Shown here: positions 1-9,097 of the stretch, in pieces | Layout of the letters: every line of letters starts with the position of its first letter | Numbering within the stretch: position 1 is the first letter of the stretch | Assembly: GCA_910587555.1 (NCBI GenBank) | Contig: CAJULV010000002.1 | Coordinates: 108,689-172,688 of the forward strand | DNA: 64,000 nt | DNA from: an uncultured Acetatifactor sp. | Lineage (GTDB): Bacteria > Bacillota > Clostridia > Lachnospirales > Lachnospiraceae | Direction: 5' to 3' | Notes under the pieces: generated by a model | The model's input: the letters and a program-made list of their open reading frames with translations, nothing else | Databases searched by the model: none | What the model was told of the DNA's origin: nothing | Program-made: the position numbers and the translations under genes

Positions 1-534
1 CAGCACTGGCCTTTCCTCCCGGTTTAATTCCAGATATTCTGCTATGGATTCCGCGTTTGCTCTTACATTCTGATAGCTGAGCCTGACGAATTTCCGGCTT
101 CCTGTTGAACCGGATGTAGTCAGGAGCAGTGCCAGACTGTCGTGCATTCTGTAAGGAACCCTGCAGCCTGTCTCCAATAACACATATGTCCCAATACGGG
201 TAACCACCCTGAAATCCGGATACTCCTGTCTCCGTGACGCAAGAATATACAGGTAACGCGGCCTGTACAGTGACATAAATGCCTCAATCTGTTCCCTTCC
301 TGTTTCTTCTCCGGCAAGCAATTGCACCTGCCCGCAATTGAAAAAGGCTGCATATCCGGAAATAGCATCTATTGTGTTGGTACAGATATGTAGGATCAGA
401 TTTCTATCTCTCAATAATCCTTTCATCCGGCCGCAAATTTCCGACAGCTGTCCATAGGATAAAACCGCTTTCTTTGACTGTATGGCAGTCCTTCCATACA
501 GCCCTCCCTCCTCCTTCCGCCTTCTGATTTCCAT
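1..534 (-). CDS. AMP-forming adenylating ligase, N-terminal part (runs off the window)
   Basis: The first 178 residues of a protein whose C-terminus lies beyond the window. The frame opens at an ATG at 534 preceded by a GAGGG ribosome-binding site. An adenylate-forming (ANL superfamily) N-domain is suggested by the phosphate-binding signature TTSGSTGSRKFVRLS near residues 138-152, following a region in which the ligase scans substrate (LSYGQLSEICGRMKGLL near residue 23). Such enzymes activate a carboxylate as an acyl-AMP and load it onto CoA or a carrier protein. The substrate cannot be told because the specificity region is missing. It starts 50 bp after the putative BtrH-like gene and is probably co-transcribed with it. 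It is a second ligase of this type in the island, distinct from the PaaK-like one near 9-10 kb. Confidence 0.75.
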   Translation of the reverse strand, partial: MEIRRRKEEGGLYGRTAIQSKKAVLSYGQLSEICGRMKGLLRDRNLILHICTNTIDAISGYAAFFNCGQVQLLAGEETGREQIEAFMSLYRPRYLYILASRRQEYPDFRVVTRIGTYVLLETGCRVPYRMHDSLALLLTTSGSTGSRKFVRLSYQNVRANAESIAEYLELNREERPVL

Positions 535-583
535 TGTCCACCCTCGCCTTCAACCATATATCCCTTCCCTCACCTGGCCAGGC

Positions 584-1702
584 CTATTGCCCTGCTTCGG
601 ATATCTGCCTGGCCTTATGGAGAAATCCGTACAATATATCCTCTTCATGCCTGTCAAGCTCACTCAACTCGTTCCGAAGCCGTTCCAACATCTTCTTCAC
701 CGACATTTTCTTTTCTATCAGGCATAAAAACTTGATATATGCCATCCGTATTTCCGCACTTTTTCTTGCCACCTTACTTTGATATTCCTGAATAAAATCC
801 CCCAGTTCCTGCTTTCCCCCATTTCTTTCCGAATAATAGACTAATCTGTCAGCCATGTCATTGTGGCAGCATTTAAAAACGTTAAAGGCTGCCATCTGGC
901 TGACGATTCTGTCATCCATGTTCTCTTCATCCGGCAGTTCCATCAGCATATCAATATACTTCAGAAAAATTTCATTAACCCTTCTCCCTGCACAGCTGAC
1001 GGAATGCTCCCACGGCTTCAGATACATCCGATTATCATGCTGAAACTGCTCCGTGACCTCACCCGTCACATATGTTTCCAGCTTGTCCAGGAACATTCCA
1101 TTGCTATAAGGCGACGGCATTCTATGTCCAAACCTTCGCATGGTAATCATCATATACTCTTCCCATCCATCCATGGTTTCAATATGTTTCAATGCGCCGT
1201 CAAAGGCCTGTCGAACTTCTCCGTAAGGCAGTGAAAACACCCGGTATAAATGCTCGAAATAGCCATAACAGGAAAAATTCTCCAGCATGTTATCATATCC
1301 ATAGAACAGCACCTCATGTATAAAATGATGCTTGCCATAATATACTTCTGCACAGGACAGATAATAGAAGTCCAGAAAAAGAACGCAATAATATTTTTTA
1401 CCGATATTCTCTCTTAACACAGAAATAATATCCCTGAACTGGCTGCATACTACTCTGTTTATGTTGCTCAGCCGCATTACTTTATTATATGTATTTCCTC
1501 CTGTCCCATATGTAATGGCATCTGAAATTTCGCAGCTGAGGATGTTTATTCCATCCAGCCTTGCTACCGGCATCATATAGTTCTGATAGTACCAGTTTCG
1601 GGCATCCGGGTTTGCACGTACTGCCACTAACGGAAAACACACGAACTGCGGCGCAATATAATCTGATGGAACATTAATCTCTAAACTGTATCTGTCTTCC
1701 AT
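584..1702 (-). CDS. Uncharacterised protein, possibly BtrH/C39-like fold
   Basis: A 372-residue soluble protein with no signal peptide or membrane segment. The ATG at 1702 follows GAGGAAAAAGGA. I do not recognise it with certainty. Around residues 105-135 it has an aromatic, His-rich stretch (LDFYYLSCAEVYYGKHHF, then H and a YGYD motif). This recalls the conserved block of BtrH-type proteins, papain-like-fold acyltransferases that move an acyl group from a carrier protein to an acceptor, and related C39-like proteins. The usual N-terminal Cys motif is not clearly present, though Cys22 is a candidate. The C-terminal 90 residues are charged and helical. It sits between the lipoprotein gene and an adenylating ligase, which would suit an acyl-transfer or peptide-processing role; that is inference. 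Confidence 0.5.
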   Translation of the reverse strand: MEDRYSLEINVPSDYIAPQFVCFPLVAVRANPDARNWYYQNYMMPVARLDGINILSCEISDAITYGTGGNTYNKVMRLSNINRVVCSQFRDIISVLRENIGKKYYCVLFLDFYYLSCAEVYYGKHHFIHEVLFYGYDNMLENFSCYGYFEHLYRVFSLPYGEVRQAFDGALKHIETMDGWEEYMMITMRRFGHRMPSPYSNGMFLDKLETYVTGEVTEQFQHDNRMYLKPWEHSVSCAGRRVNEIFLKYIDMLMELPDEENMDDRIVSQMAAFNVFKCCHNDMADRLVYYSERNGGKQELGDFIQEYQSKVARKSAEIRMAYIKFLCLIEKKMSVKKMLERLRNELSELDRHEEDILYGFLHKARQISEAGQ

Positions 1703-1829
1703 TCCTTTTTCCTCATTAATCCTTAATTATTCATGACACCATAAGCCCGTTTCGGAATCGTTTCATTTCTGCCTGAATTGTTTCCCCATAGGAATTGATG
1801 GGGTAAATCCGTCTGAGCCGCTTGATTTT

Positions 1830-4025
1830 TTATTCAGAAAGATATATTTGCAATTCTGTGTTTATCGCATCCACAGCCTCTTCTACACTCTGTTCTCCTG
1901 TCAAAACTTTTAATCCCTGTGAAATCACCGAGTTATATATCCTGTTTTCACAGATATTTACTCCCTTAATATCCTCTATTATCTTGTCCAATGCCCTAAA
2001 ATCCTCTTCTGTCGGCCAGTTTATGTCAATTTCGAATCCGTCCCCATTTTCTCTGTGAATGGATGATGTCCGCTGCGAGAATCCTTCGTTTTTTTCCTGT
2101 ATATCCAAATACGCCTGCCTGTTGACAGGAAAACCCAATAATGCCCTCTTCTGAAATTCTTCCGAAAGCATGTATTTTACAAAAAGGGAACTTTCTTCTT
2201 TCGTATCTGTAGCTGCATTTATGGACAGAAGGCTTACCGGCATACAAGCCCCATAGTTCTGTCCGGGCAACATCCCCCAGGAAGTGGCATCGTTATATTT
2301 TAAATAGGAAAAATAGTCACTCAAGTCATTGTATTCTCCCCACAGGAAACCGCCGTAAAAGGGCGCTTCAGGAAACAAGCTGACCCTATTATATCCGGCA
2401 ATACTTACCCCACCTATGCCAAATACCCCATAACGCCGTTTTAATATCGTCTCATACTGCGGTCTCCCGACTATCAAATGACGAAGTTCTTCCGGAACCC
2501 CTTTTATCTGCATCTCATAAATCCGCTTTGCCTGAGACAGAAATTCCTCAACAGCATCCAGGTTCAGGGTTCTGTCCCCAGACATCCATGCTCCCATAGA
2601 GGACTGTGCCAGCAGCCCAAGAATTTCATCCTCATTGACCACTCCCACCACACATCCGCCACTTTCGGCATTGGCGCTTTCCAGCATATTTGTCAGTTCT
2701 GTAAGACTCTCAATTCCCTCAATTTCTTCTTGTACTCCCACCAAGACAGGAACCACAAAGGAAACAGGCACTACATATAATCCATTCTCTGTTCCCATTC
2801 CATCTATTATATGGTTAAAATATTCTTCATCCGTCATCTCTCCCCTGATTTCACTCAGATCCATCAGAACTCCCTTTTCCAGGTAAGAATGATACGGAAT
2901 ATCATCCATGACCAGAATATCCGGTCCCTCTCCCGCCGCCAGCTCTGTAGCCAAATTCTTCAGGGCATCCTCCTCGGTCATTCCGTAGCTGCCATTCATA
3001 CCAATTTCATATTTTACCGCTATGTCCGGGTATTTTTCTCTGAAGGCGATTACCCCCCTGTTAATCTGGCTGTCTTCATATAGGCTGTAAACCCGTAAAA
3101 ATTTCTGGGCAGGCACAAAATCATCCTCATAATCATATCGCAGCAGTACTCCGTCAGAGCAGTAAATCAAAAAAGAATCCCTGCTGTCCTGATTCTCCAC
3201 AACTGCCATTCCCGCAAGCTGCCGGTCCCTGTTTCCCAGCCCGTAGATACTTCCGTCTACCAGCTGTTCCATAGAATCCCCATACATCTCATGCCAGTAC
3301 ACGCCTTCATGCACCGCGACATAGATTCCATTCTCACAGGGATATATTAAGATATCGTTTCTGCCTCCTGCAAAGGAAGACAATATCTCATCCTGCTGCG
3401 CTGCTATTTCCCCCTTTTCCAGATCATACAGCAATACGCCATCCTGGCATACAATGTAAACGTTTTCTTTATCTGCCGCCAGATACTGGGGATAACCCTG
3501 AATTTCCGCCAGAAACTTTGTCTCACCGGTATCAGCGTTTATTTGATAAACGGAATTCCCCTGCAGCACATAAAAATATCCCGCACCATAATAAAAAATC
3601 GGGTATACATCCTCTGCACCAAGGATACTTTCCAATTTTATCAACCTGTCATCCACTGTCGCCAGCATACATATCCGTTTGCCATCTTCATATGTATAAA
3701 AGAGCCTGTTTCCCTCCGGGGAAGATTTCATGGTATATGGCATATATTCCATGATTACTCCGCCAATGGCCAGTGTATCTCCCTTCTCCTGAAAGTGTTC
3801 CCCACCGTCTTCTGATACCATATCTCTCAGGGAAATGTTGTCTGACAGGCGAATGTCCTCATCTCCCTGTACAAGTTCCGTGAAAGTTGTCTGCGCTGAC
3901 AATTCCACAATCTTTTCCACATAGCCTCCCGGTTCCGTATCCACATTCTCTTCCTCTTTCCCGCTGCATCCACAGCACAAGAAAATTAGAAATACCATAA
4001 CAACTATAAATACCATTTTCCTCAT
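1830..4025 (-). CDS. Lipoprotein with beta-propeller-like N-terminal half and extracellular solute-binding C-terminal half
   Basis: A 731-residue secreted lipoprotein. The start at 4025 is chosen because GGAGG lies 8 bases upstream; an in-frame ATG at 4046 has no such site. The N-terminus MRKMVFIVVMVFLIFLCCGC is a signal peptide with a lipobox ending in Cys. Residues about 50-320 are rich in short beta segments and aromatic turns and read like a propeller sensor (for example YGAGYFYVLQGNSVYQINAD). From about residue 325 (VYSLYEDSQINRGVIAFREK) the chain matches the type I extracellular solute-binding pattern, including a DILVMDDIPY segment. No permease genes are adjacent. Next to a peptide exporter it may bind or sense a peptide, but this is inference. 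The fusion is longer than a usual binding protein (about 430 residues). Confidence 0.8.
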   Translation of the reverse strand: MRKMVFIVVMVFLIFLCCGCSGKEEENVDTEPGGYVEKIVELSAQTTFTELVQGDEDIRLSDNISLRDMVSEDGGEHFQEKGDTLAIGGVIMEYMPYTMKSSPEGNRLFYTYEDGKRICMLATVDDRLIKLESILGAEDVYPIFYYGAGYFYVLQGNSVYQINADTGETKFLAEIQGYPQYLAADKENVYIVCQDGVLLYDLEKGEIAAQQDEILSSFAGGRNDILIYPCENGIYVAVHEGVYWHEMYGDSMEQLVDGSIYGLGNRDRQLAGMAVVENQDSRDSFLIYCSDGVLLRYDYEDDFVPAQKFLRVYSLYEDSQINRGVIAFREKYPDIAVKYEIGMNGSYGMTEEDALKNLATELAAGEGPDILVMDDIPYHSYLEKGVLMDLSEIRGEMTDEEYFNHIIDGMGTENGLYVVPVSFVVPVLVGVQEEIEGIESLTELTNMLESANAESGGCVVGVVNEDEILGLLAQSSMGAWMSGDRTLNLDAVEEFLSQAKRIYEMQIKGVPEELRHLIVGRPQYETILKRRYGVFGIGGVSIAGYNRVSLFPEAPFYGGFLWGEYNDLSDYFSYLKYNDATSWGMLPGQNYGACMPVSLLSINAATDTKEESSLFVKYMLSEEFQKRALLGFPVNRQAYLDIQEKNEGFSQRTSSIHRENGDGFEIDINWPTEEDFRALDKIIEDIKGVNICENRIYNSVISQGLKVLTGEQSVEEAVDAINTELQIYLSE

Positions 4026-4075
4026 ATCAATATCCTCCATAAACACTTATCAACCACATACTATTGTTTATATAG

Positions 4076-5878
4076 TCATTTCATATACTTATCTGCCTGA
4101 TAATGATAAAGCTGCGCATATCTACTATCATTTTTCATCAGTTCTTCGTGACTTCCTTTTTCAACCACTTTTCCCTCTTCTAATAGTATAATATATTCGG
4201 CAAGATGAATATTTGACAATCTATGAGATGTAAAAATAGCAGTTTTGTTTTCACAATAATTCGTTAAAAAATCAAATAATTTATACTCAGCCTCAGGGTC
4301 TAAAGAAGCAGAAGGCTCGTCTAACAGTACCACCTTGCTGTCTCTATAAAACATTCGTGCCAATGCCAGCTTCTGATACTGACCTCCAGACAATTCAACT
4401 CCATCCTCATCAAAACTTTTTGTCACATATTGCCCTAATCCTTTGGGAAATCCCCGTACCATTTCCAATGCTTCACTGTTTCCAAGACATTCGTAAATAT
4501 CTTCGTCGTTTTTTTCCCTATTACTATAATCAGATATGGAAATATTTTCCCTTACTGTAAAAGAGTAGTTACTAACATCCTGAAAAAAGGCATTAAAACA
4601 TTTCCGCAAACTGCTAATTTCATATTCTTTTATATTCACGTCATTTATCAAAATCTCTCCTTCTGTTGCATCATAAAATCTAAGAACCAATTTCATTATT
4701 GTGCTTTTTCCTGCACCGTTAATGCCTACAATACAAGCCTTTTCCCTTTTCCCGATCCTAAAGCTCACATTATCTAATATCATTTTCTCTGTCCCAGGAT
4801 ATTTAAATGAAACATTCCTAAACTCTATGCTTACATCGCCCTCTACACTTCTCTTCCCAGTATCCTGTATCACACTTTTTATCTTTTCAAAACTTCTAAT
4901 ATTGTTAATCCTTAGTCTATCCTCATATATATTATTAAATGCATTCACCAACGTAATTACATTCATCAGTAGTTGCCCCAATAATCCGCTATATAAAGTA
5001 TAATCTCCTATTGTATTTCTTCCCTCCAAAATTCCAAATGCTAAATAAAGCATAATACCAACCATACAGATTTCCGGCAGCATGACCAAAACAACTATGA
5101 ACCGCGTTTTTTCTTTTAATATATTTCTTTTCTTGTGTAAAAATACTTTCCAAGCATTAGAATATTTTTTTATTAGGTAATCTCCAATATCGTATAAGCG
5201 AATCTCCATAGCATGATTTCGGCTGGACACAATACTCTGTATATATCCCATACTGCGTTGTTCTTTTATGTTTTTTAAATCCCAATTATAAATAAATTTA
5301 GTATATCTTTGATTTATCACTGCTGAAGGAATAATTGCTAAAAATATTACTAATGCAAACCAAATTTTATAACTGCTTACCACAACAAATATACCGCAAA
5401 ATGCAACCATAGAACTTATTGCATCAAAAACATTCCACAATACTGTCGTTATTACATAATTATCTCTCTTTACAGCTTCCATTGTATCATAAAAAGCAGG
5501 AGAATCATAACATTCAATGTCTATATTTGCCATTTTCTCCATAATATACATATTCATATAATGCGAAAGCATCATATTCTGCAAATGTGTACAATATCTG
5601 TCGAGTTCGTTCAAAACTCTTTGTGCGATATTTACAAAAAGAATAAGCGCAAACAAAAAAATAACGTCACTTTTAAGTTGTTCCTTCGCTACGCCCATTG
5701 TTAAAGCACTGATTGTCTTGCTGGTTAAAAAGGTTAAAAAGATAGCAGAAAAAGAAATGAAAAAACGTGTAATTATTCTAACAATTGTATAAAATGCAGA
5801 TGCCTTACAGGAAAGTTTTATACAATATAAAACTGCTCCCGCAACATCTTTTATCGCATTTTTCAAATTACTATACAA
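4076..5878 (-). CDS. ABC exporter half-transporter (membrane domain fused to ATPase)
   Basis: About 600 residues. A TTG at 5878 with GGAGGG 9 bases upstream is the likely start; an upstream GTG at 5947 lies inside a terminator-like hairpin. Residues 1-320 hold about six membrane helices. The ATPase domain has Walker A (GINGAGKSTIMK), signature LSGGQYQKLALAR and Walker B VVLLDEPSASLD, followed by a switch-His segment (TSHRLSNIH). There is no N-terminal C39 peptidase domain, unlike the usual LanT/bacteriocin exporters, so leader removal must be done by another protein. It lies immediately downstream of the Cys-rich precursor gene and most likely exports that peptide or its modified form. Local A+T content is higher than in the polysaccharide locus. 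Confidence 0.88.
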   Translation of the reverse strand: MYSNLKNAIKDVAGAVLYCIKLSCKASAFYTIVRIITRFFISFSAIFLTFLTSKTISALTMGVAKEQLKSDVIFLFALILFVNIAQRVLNELDRYCTHLQNMMLSHYMNMYIMEKMANIDIECYDSPAFYDTMEAVKRDNYVITTVLWNVFDAISSMVAFCGIFVVVSSYKIWFALVIFLAIIPSAVINQRYTKFIYNWDLKNIKEQRSMGYIQSIVSSRNHAMEIRLYDIGDYLIKKYSNAWKVFLHKKRNILKEKTRFIVVLVMLPEICMVGIMLYLAFGILEGRNTIGDYTLYSGLLGQLLMNVITLVNAFNNIYEDRLRINNIRSFEKIKSVIQDTGKRSVEGDVSIEFRNVSFKYPGTEKMILDNVSFRIGKREKACIVGINGAGKSTIMKLVLRFYDATEGEILINDVNIKEYEISSLRKCFNAFFQDVSNYSFTVRENISISDYSNREKNDEDIYECLGNSEALEMVRGFPKGLGQYVTKSFDEDGVELSGGQYQKLALARMFYRDSKVVLLDEPSASLDPEAEYKLFDFLTNYCENKTAIFTSHRLSNIHLAEYIILLEEGKVVEKGSHEELMKNDSRYAQLYHYQADKYMK

Positions 5879-5921
5879 TACAAAACACCCTCCGTCATTA
5901 CAAATCATGTAGATTAAAAAA

Positions 5922-5973
5922 CAACGCCGCAAACCATTTAAAAACACAATTAACCATAAGATCTACGGCGTTG
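5922..5973 (-). terminator. Terminator-like hairpin between Cys-rich precursor and ABC exporter genes
   Basis: Perfect 8-bp arms (CAACGCCG at 5973-5966 and CGGCGTTG at 5929-5922 on the minus strand) are followed directly by TTTTTTAAT. The loop is long (36 bases). It would make the short precursor mRNA more abundant than the exporter mRNA if partly read through. Confidence 0.55.
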
Positions 5974-6002
5974 CTAAGCCAAATCCAATAATATTTTACA
6001 TT

Positions 6003-6206
6003 TTACTTCTGAAAGTGCTTACTGTATCCATTACTTGCAGCAACATTTTCATACTTCCGCATGTTATTCTGCTGAAAAGTATTCTGTGACCCGTCCAAAG
6101 TATAGCATGTGCAGCTATCATGACACGAACAAGTTCCACAGCTGCAGGCATATGCCTCTATTGACATATCACTGTTTCTGTTTTTCTTACCTAATCTTTT
6201 TGCCAT
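6003..6206 (-). CDS. Cys-rich ribosomally synthesised peptide precursor (CLI_3235-class-like)
   Basis: A 67-residue peptide with a strong GGAGA site before the ATG at 6206. Residues 1-18 form a basic leader (MAKRLGKK... then SIEAYACSC). Six Cys follow within 14 residues at positions 21, 23, 26, 28, 32 and 34 (CSCGTCSC, HDSCTC). A Cys-free, Asn/Gln-rich tail covers residues 35-67. The LGKK leader and EAYACSC motif recall the clostridial CLI_3235-class bacteriocin precursors that occur with a CcpM-type radical-SAM enzyme; that assignment is from memory. The neighbouring SPASM enzyme, carrier-related protein and accessory protein fit this pairing. Likely products are thioether or otherwise cross-linked peptides. 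The 33-residue tail after the Cys block is notable and may be removed or may be a second functional segment. Confidence 0.82.
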   Translation of the reverse strand: MAKRLGKKNRNSDMSIEAYACSCGTCSCHDSCTCYTLDGSQNTFQQNNMRKYENVAASNGYSKHFQK

Positions 6207-6232
6207 AACAGTCTCCTTTCTTTTAGTTATTT

Positions 6233-6511
6233 TTATTTTAAATCTATTTTACTGGATTTTGACTTCATAACAACATTTGCTATTCCTAGAATAGAATTAA
6301 ATTCATAATTCTGAATTCCGTTTGATTTTATACTACATTTAAATTTCTTTTCCACTTCTAAAAACAAACAAATCATGTCCAATGCTGTAAACCGAAATAT
6401 CATGCCAGTAAGTTGATTATCATAATATTCTTCCGTTAGTAAATTCTCATCAACTCCCATTTTTTCTCTTAAAATATCTAACAAGCCATCCACAATATCA
6501 TGCTTCTCCAC
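6233..6511 (-). CDS. Carrier-protein-related protein without the phosphopantetheine Ser
   Basis: A 92-residue protein with a GTG start at 6511 and AAGGAG 8 bases upstream. The helical pattern is that of an acyl carrier protein, but where carrier proteins have D-S-L the chain reads FTALDMICLFLEVEKKF: Ser is replaced by Ala, so it cannot carry a 4'-phosphopantetheine arm at the usual site. It resembles the 'acyl carrier-related' proteins recorded with clostridial Cys-rich-peptide maturation systems (family name recalled, not checked). It lies 26 bp upstream of the precursor gene. A role as a docking or leader-binding scaffold rather than a thioester carrier is inferred. Confidence 0.75.
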   Translation of the reverse strand: MEKHDIVDGLLDILREKMGVDENLLTEEYYDNQLTGMIFRFTALDMICLFLEVEKKFKCSIKSNGIQNYEFNSILGIANVVMKSKSSKIDLK

Positions 6512-6531
6512 AACGATTTCTCCTTCTCACT

Positions 6532-7656
6532 TTATACAACACATTGAATATCACCATACCCAATTAATTTATTTAAAAGATTCTCACATAAGAATTCAAA
6601 ATCTTTTTTTTGAGTACAATTCAAAACAGGAATTGCATTGTTTTTGTAATGATCTTCTATTACTTTACTTACATCCTTAATATCCATATTTAAAAAAGAT
6701 AATCTCGCTGTTTCTGTATAGCCTTTAAGGTCTATCATAGTATTCGACATATGAATACTGTCTATTTCAAATCCATATCTGTATTTAAAAAGCAAATTCA
6801 TCATATTATAGAATTTCTCTTCTAAAATTTCATATTGCGTACAAAAAACAAAATAATCTGCACATACAGCCTGCGATATCATAAATGGTATTAATCCAAA
6901 ACGGCTGCATATCTGATTACTATATTTTAACATCGCATCCGGAATTATCATGATTATGGCATCTATTTTTCTCTGGCTTTCCAAATATCTTATATAATTA
7001 TTTAAATAGTATACCTTTTGATCTTCCCTAAAACTTATGTTTTTCAAGAAATCCGGATATGGAACTATTTCATCCAATACCGGCCACTTCTGTTCACTTA
7101 TAACTACAGTACTATATCCTTTCCCTTTAAGAAATTCATTAACTCCTAATGCAATTTCATTTCCTCCCAAATCCGGAAACATTTCCCCTATCATAATAAC
7201 TGAAGCTCTGGGACGATATAATTCAAATGGTATATATTCTATTTCACTTGTAATTTTTTTACTGACATAATATTCAAAAGTTACATGCTTCTCCTCTGCC
7301 AATTCATAAAACCTGTCCATGTCTTTCTGCATAAGGCAATACATACACATGACATTTTTTTGCAGACACAGAGCCGTTTCAATACTATCTCTTACCTTAT
7401 CGTACATTCCCTCCTGTTCGTTAAGAACATCGATAATGACAAGTGTATCATATTTTGACAATTCCTCAATTAAATCGGTATGTATTTGAATTCCCAACTT
7501 GTCCTGATTTCTGAGTTCTCCAATATCCCTTCCAAGTAATCCATTGTTTTCTGTTGCCACTACCGACATTATTTTGGGTGATTTTGCTTGAGCATTCCAA
7601 TATCGAATAAATGGAACTACTTTTTTATCAAACGGATAAATCACTGCATTTTCCAT
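6532..7656 (-). CDS. Peptide maturation system accessory protein (TIGR04066-like)
   Basis: About 374 residues. The ATG at 7656 has AAAGGA six bases upstream and is preferred over an in-frame ATG at 7689. The frame overlaps the 3' end of the radical-SAM gene by 29 bp, implying translational coupling. The protein is soluble, with alternating beta-alpha stretches (SVVATENNGLLGRDIGEL near residue 30; ASVIMIGEMFPDLGGNEIAL near residue 170; IDAIIMIIPDAML near residue 250). The second reads like a nucleotide-binding Rossmann-type strand-loop-helix. It resembles an accessory protein that accompanies Cys-rich-peptide radical-SAM maturases in clostridia; its biochemical role is unknown to me. No catalytic motif is certain. 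Confidence 0.65.
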   Translation of the reverse strand: MENAVIYPFDKKVVPFIRYWNAQAKSPKIMSVVATENNGLLGRDIGELRNQDKLGIQIHTDLIEELSKYDTLVIIDVLNEQEGMYDKVRDSIETALCLQKNVMCMYCLMQKDMDRFYELAEEKHVTFEYYVSKKITSEIEYIPFELYRPRASVIMIGEMFPDLGGNEIALGVNEFLKGKGYSTVVISEQKWPVLDEIVPYPDFLKNISFREDQKVYYLNNYIRYLESQRKIDAIIMIIPDAMLKYSNQICSRFGLIPFMISQAVCADYFVFCTQYEILEEKFYNMMNLLFKYRYGFEIDSIHMSNTMIDLKGYTETARLSFLNMDIKDVSKVIEDHYKNNAIPVLNCTQKKDFEFLCENLLNKLIGYGDIQCVV

Positions 7657-9085
7657 ATCCATTCCTTTCTTTGTGGCATTTCGCCTCATAAAACAGTACT
7701 TCTCTCTTTAACTCATATAATGTCCTCTCTCTAACTCCTGAACAATATGTAAGTTTCTTTTCTCGCGATAGTTTGCTTCCATCATCCGCATTTCTGGCAC
7801 AAAGATTACAACGTCTAAATGCCCAACAGTTTTTGCATTCATCTGCTGTTAAAGCACCTATATTAAGTATTTTTCTTGCATTTTCATAAAAAAACCCTTC
7901 TTTTAGATTCCCTATTATCATAGCCGGAGAACTCTCACTGACTCGCTCACATGGGAATAAATTTCCATCAACATCCACAAATAAACGGGTTTGTCCGGGA
8001 ATGCAAGGCCCCCCTGGTGCATCTGTATAAGATAATTTTTTAACCTTGCCCTTCATCTTACTCTTGCTCTTCATATCCGAAATTTCTTCATATGCAATTG
8101 GAGATATTTCTCCAATATTAATCCTATCTAATTCCGCTAAATAGGCTAAAAAAGAATGGTACTCTCTCTTAGCAATGTACTCTTCGGAATAACTTACTTT
8201 CTCCAGGGAATATATATCATCAATTACAGTTGCATGCACATTTAGCTCTGAAAAAACACTTTCCTTGTCAAACACAGAATTAATCTCATCAAAATCGTTT
8301 TGTGGATCAATCACCATACTAATTGATATCTTTCTGAAATAATCTGGAAACTTCTCCTTTATTTTCCTTAAATTGCTTACGATTATATCATAACTCCCCT
8401 TACCATCAGCAGCAAATCTCCGATTAGTATTATGTATTTCTTTGGGTCCATCAAGGCTTATCATTAATACAAAATCTTTTTTCACCAGATATTCAACAAT
8501 TTCTTCATCTAGTTTAGTTGCATTCGTAGTGACAGAAAACCTTAACTCCTTTCCTTTAAAAACCTTCTCTGCATATTCCACAACCTTCTTTACCAAATTC
8601 ATTTCCAATAATGGTTCACCACCATAAAATGTAATAGAAACAAATTCGCTGTCCAACGAATGTTCTGCTAAAAAGTCAACAGCTTTTAAAGCCGTTTCTA
8701 TGGCCATTCTTTTACCTGTATGAGTCCTTTGTCCACTATTATAAAAATCTGAATAGACGCAATATGAACATCTCAGATTGCAATTTTGTGTCACCTGCAA
8801 GGTCATCATATTAATCTTACGATTTAAATAACCTTCAATCAAATCGGTGGATGGATGCTTGATTTCTCTTACCTTGATATCAGAAAAATATCCATACGCA
8901 TTATAACTTTCATATTCCCGTCTTGTATCTTCATCATCAAAATTTATATCTCCATCATGATTTTTTAATAGCTTTCCCAGATAGAAATATAGCTTCTTAC
9001 TTATATTAATAATTTCATCTGTATTAACATCAAAGGCATAATACTTCCCCCAGAACTCAAACAATTTAATAAACGGAACTCCCAT
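7628..9085 (-). CDS. Radical-SAM/SPASM peptide maturase (CcpM-like)
   Basis: A 485-residue enzyme. An N-terminal region (1-95) precedes the radical-SAM motif CNLRCSYC at about residue 103, which binds the 4Fe-4S cluster that cleaves S-adenosylmethionine. The GGEPLLE motif lies near residue 155. The C-terminal SPASM region (from about residue 365) has Cys in CIPGQTRLFVDVDGNLFPCE, then CKNCWAFRRCNLCARN and a final YCSG, enough ligands for auxiliary clusters. SPASM enzymes of this size form thioether or carbon-carbon cross-links in ribosomal peptides. The N-terminal region may act as a precursor-recognition domain. The gene sits in an operon with a Cys-rich precursor 1.4 kb downstream, making that peptide the probable substrate. 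Confidence 0.93.
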   Translation of the reverse strand: MGVPFIKLFEFWGKYYAFDVNTDEIINISKKLYFYLGKLLKNHDGDINFDDEDTRREYESYNAYGYFSDIKVREIKHPSTDLIEGYLNRKINMMTLQVTQNCNLRCSYCVYSDFYNSGQRTHTGKRMAIETALKAVDFLAEHSLDSEFVSITFYGGEPLLEMNLVKKVVEYAEKVFKGKELRFSVTTNATKLDEEIVEYLVKKDFVLMISLDGPKEIHNTNRRFAADGKGSYDIIVSNLRKIKEKFPDYFRKISISMVIDPQNDFDEINSVFDKESVFSELNVHATVIDDIYSLEKVSYSEEYIAKREYHSFLAYLAELDRINIGEISPIAYEEISDMKSKSKMKGKVKKLSYTDAPGGPCIPGQTRLFVDVDGNLFPCERVSESSPAMIIGNLKEGFFYENARKILNIGALTADECKNCWAFRRCNLCARNADDGSKLSREKKLTYCSGVRERTLYELKREVLFYEAKCHKERNGYGKCSDLSV

Positions 9086-9097
9086 TATCTCTTTACC

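Noticed and set aside
120..368. 82-codon minus-strand frame at the left edge
   Set aside because: It is in a different frame from the adenylating-ligase fragment, which shows the ANL signature across the same bases.
5879..5947. Upstream GTG start for the ABC exporter
   Set aside because: It lies inside the terminator-like hairpin, and a TTG at 5878 has a clear GGAGGG site.
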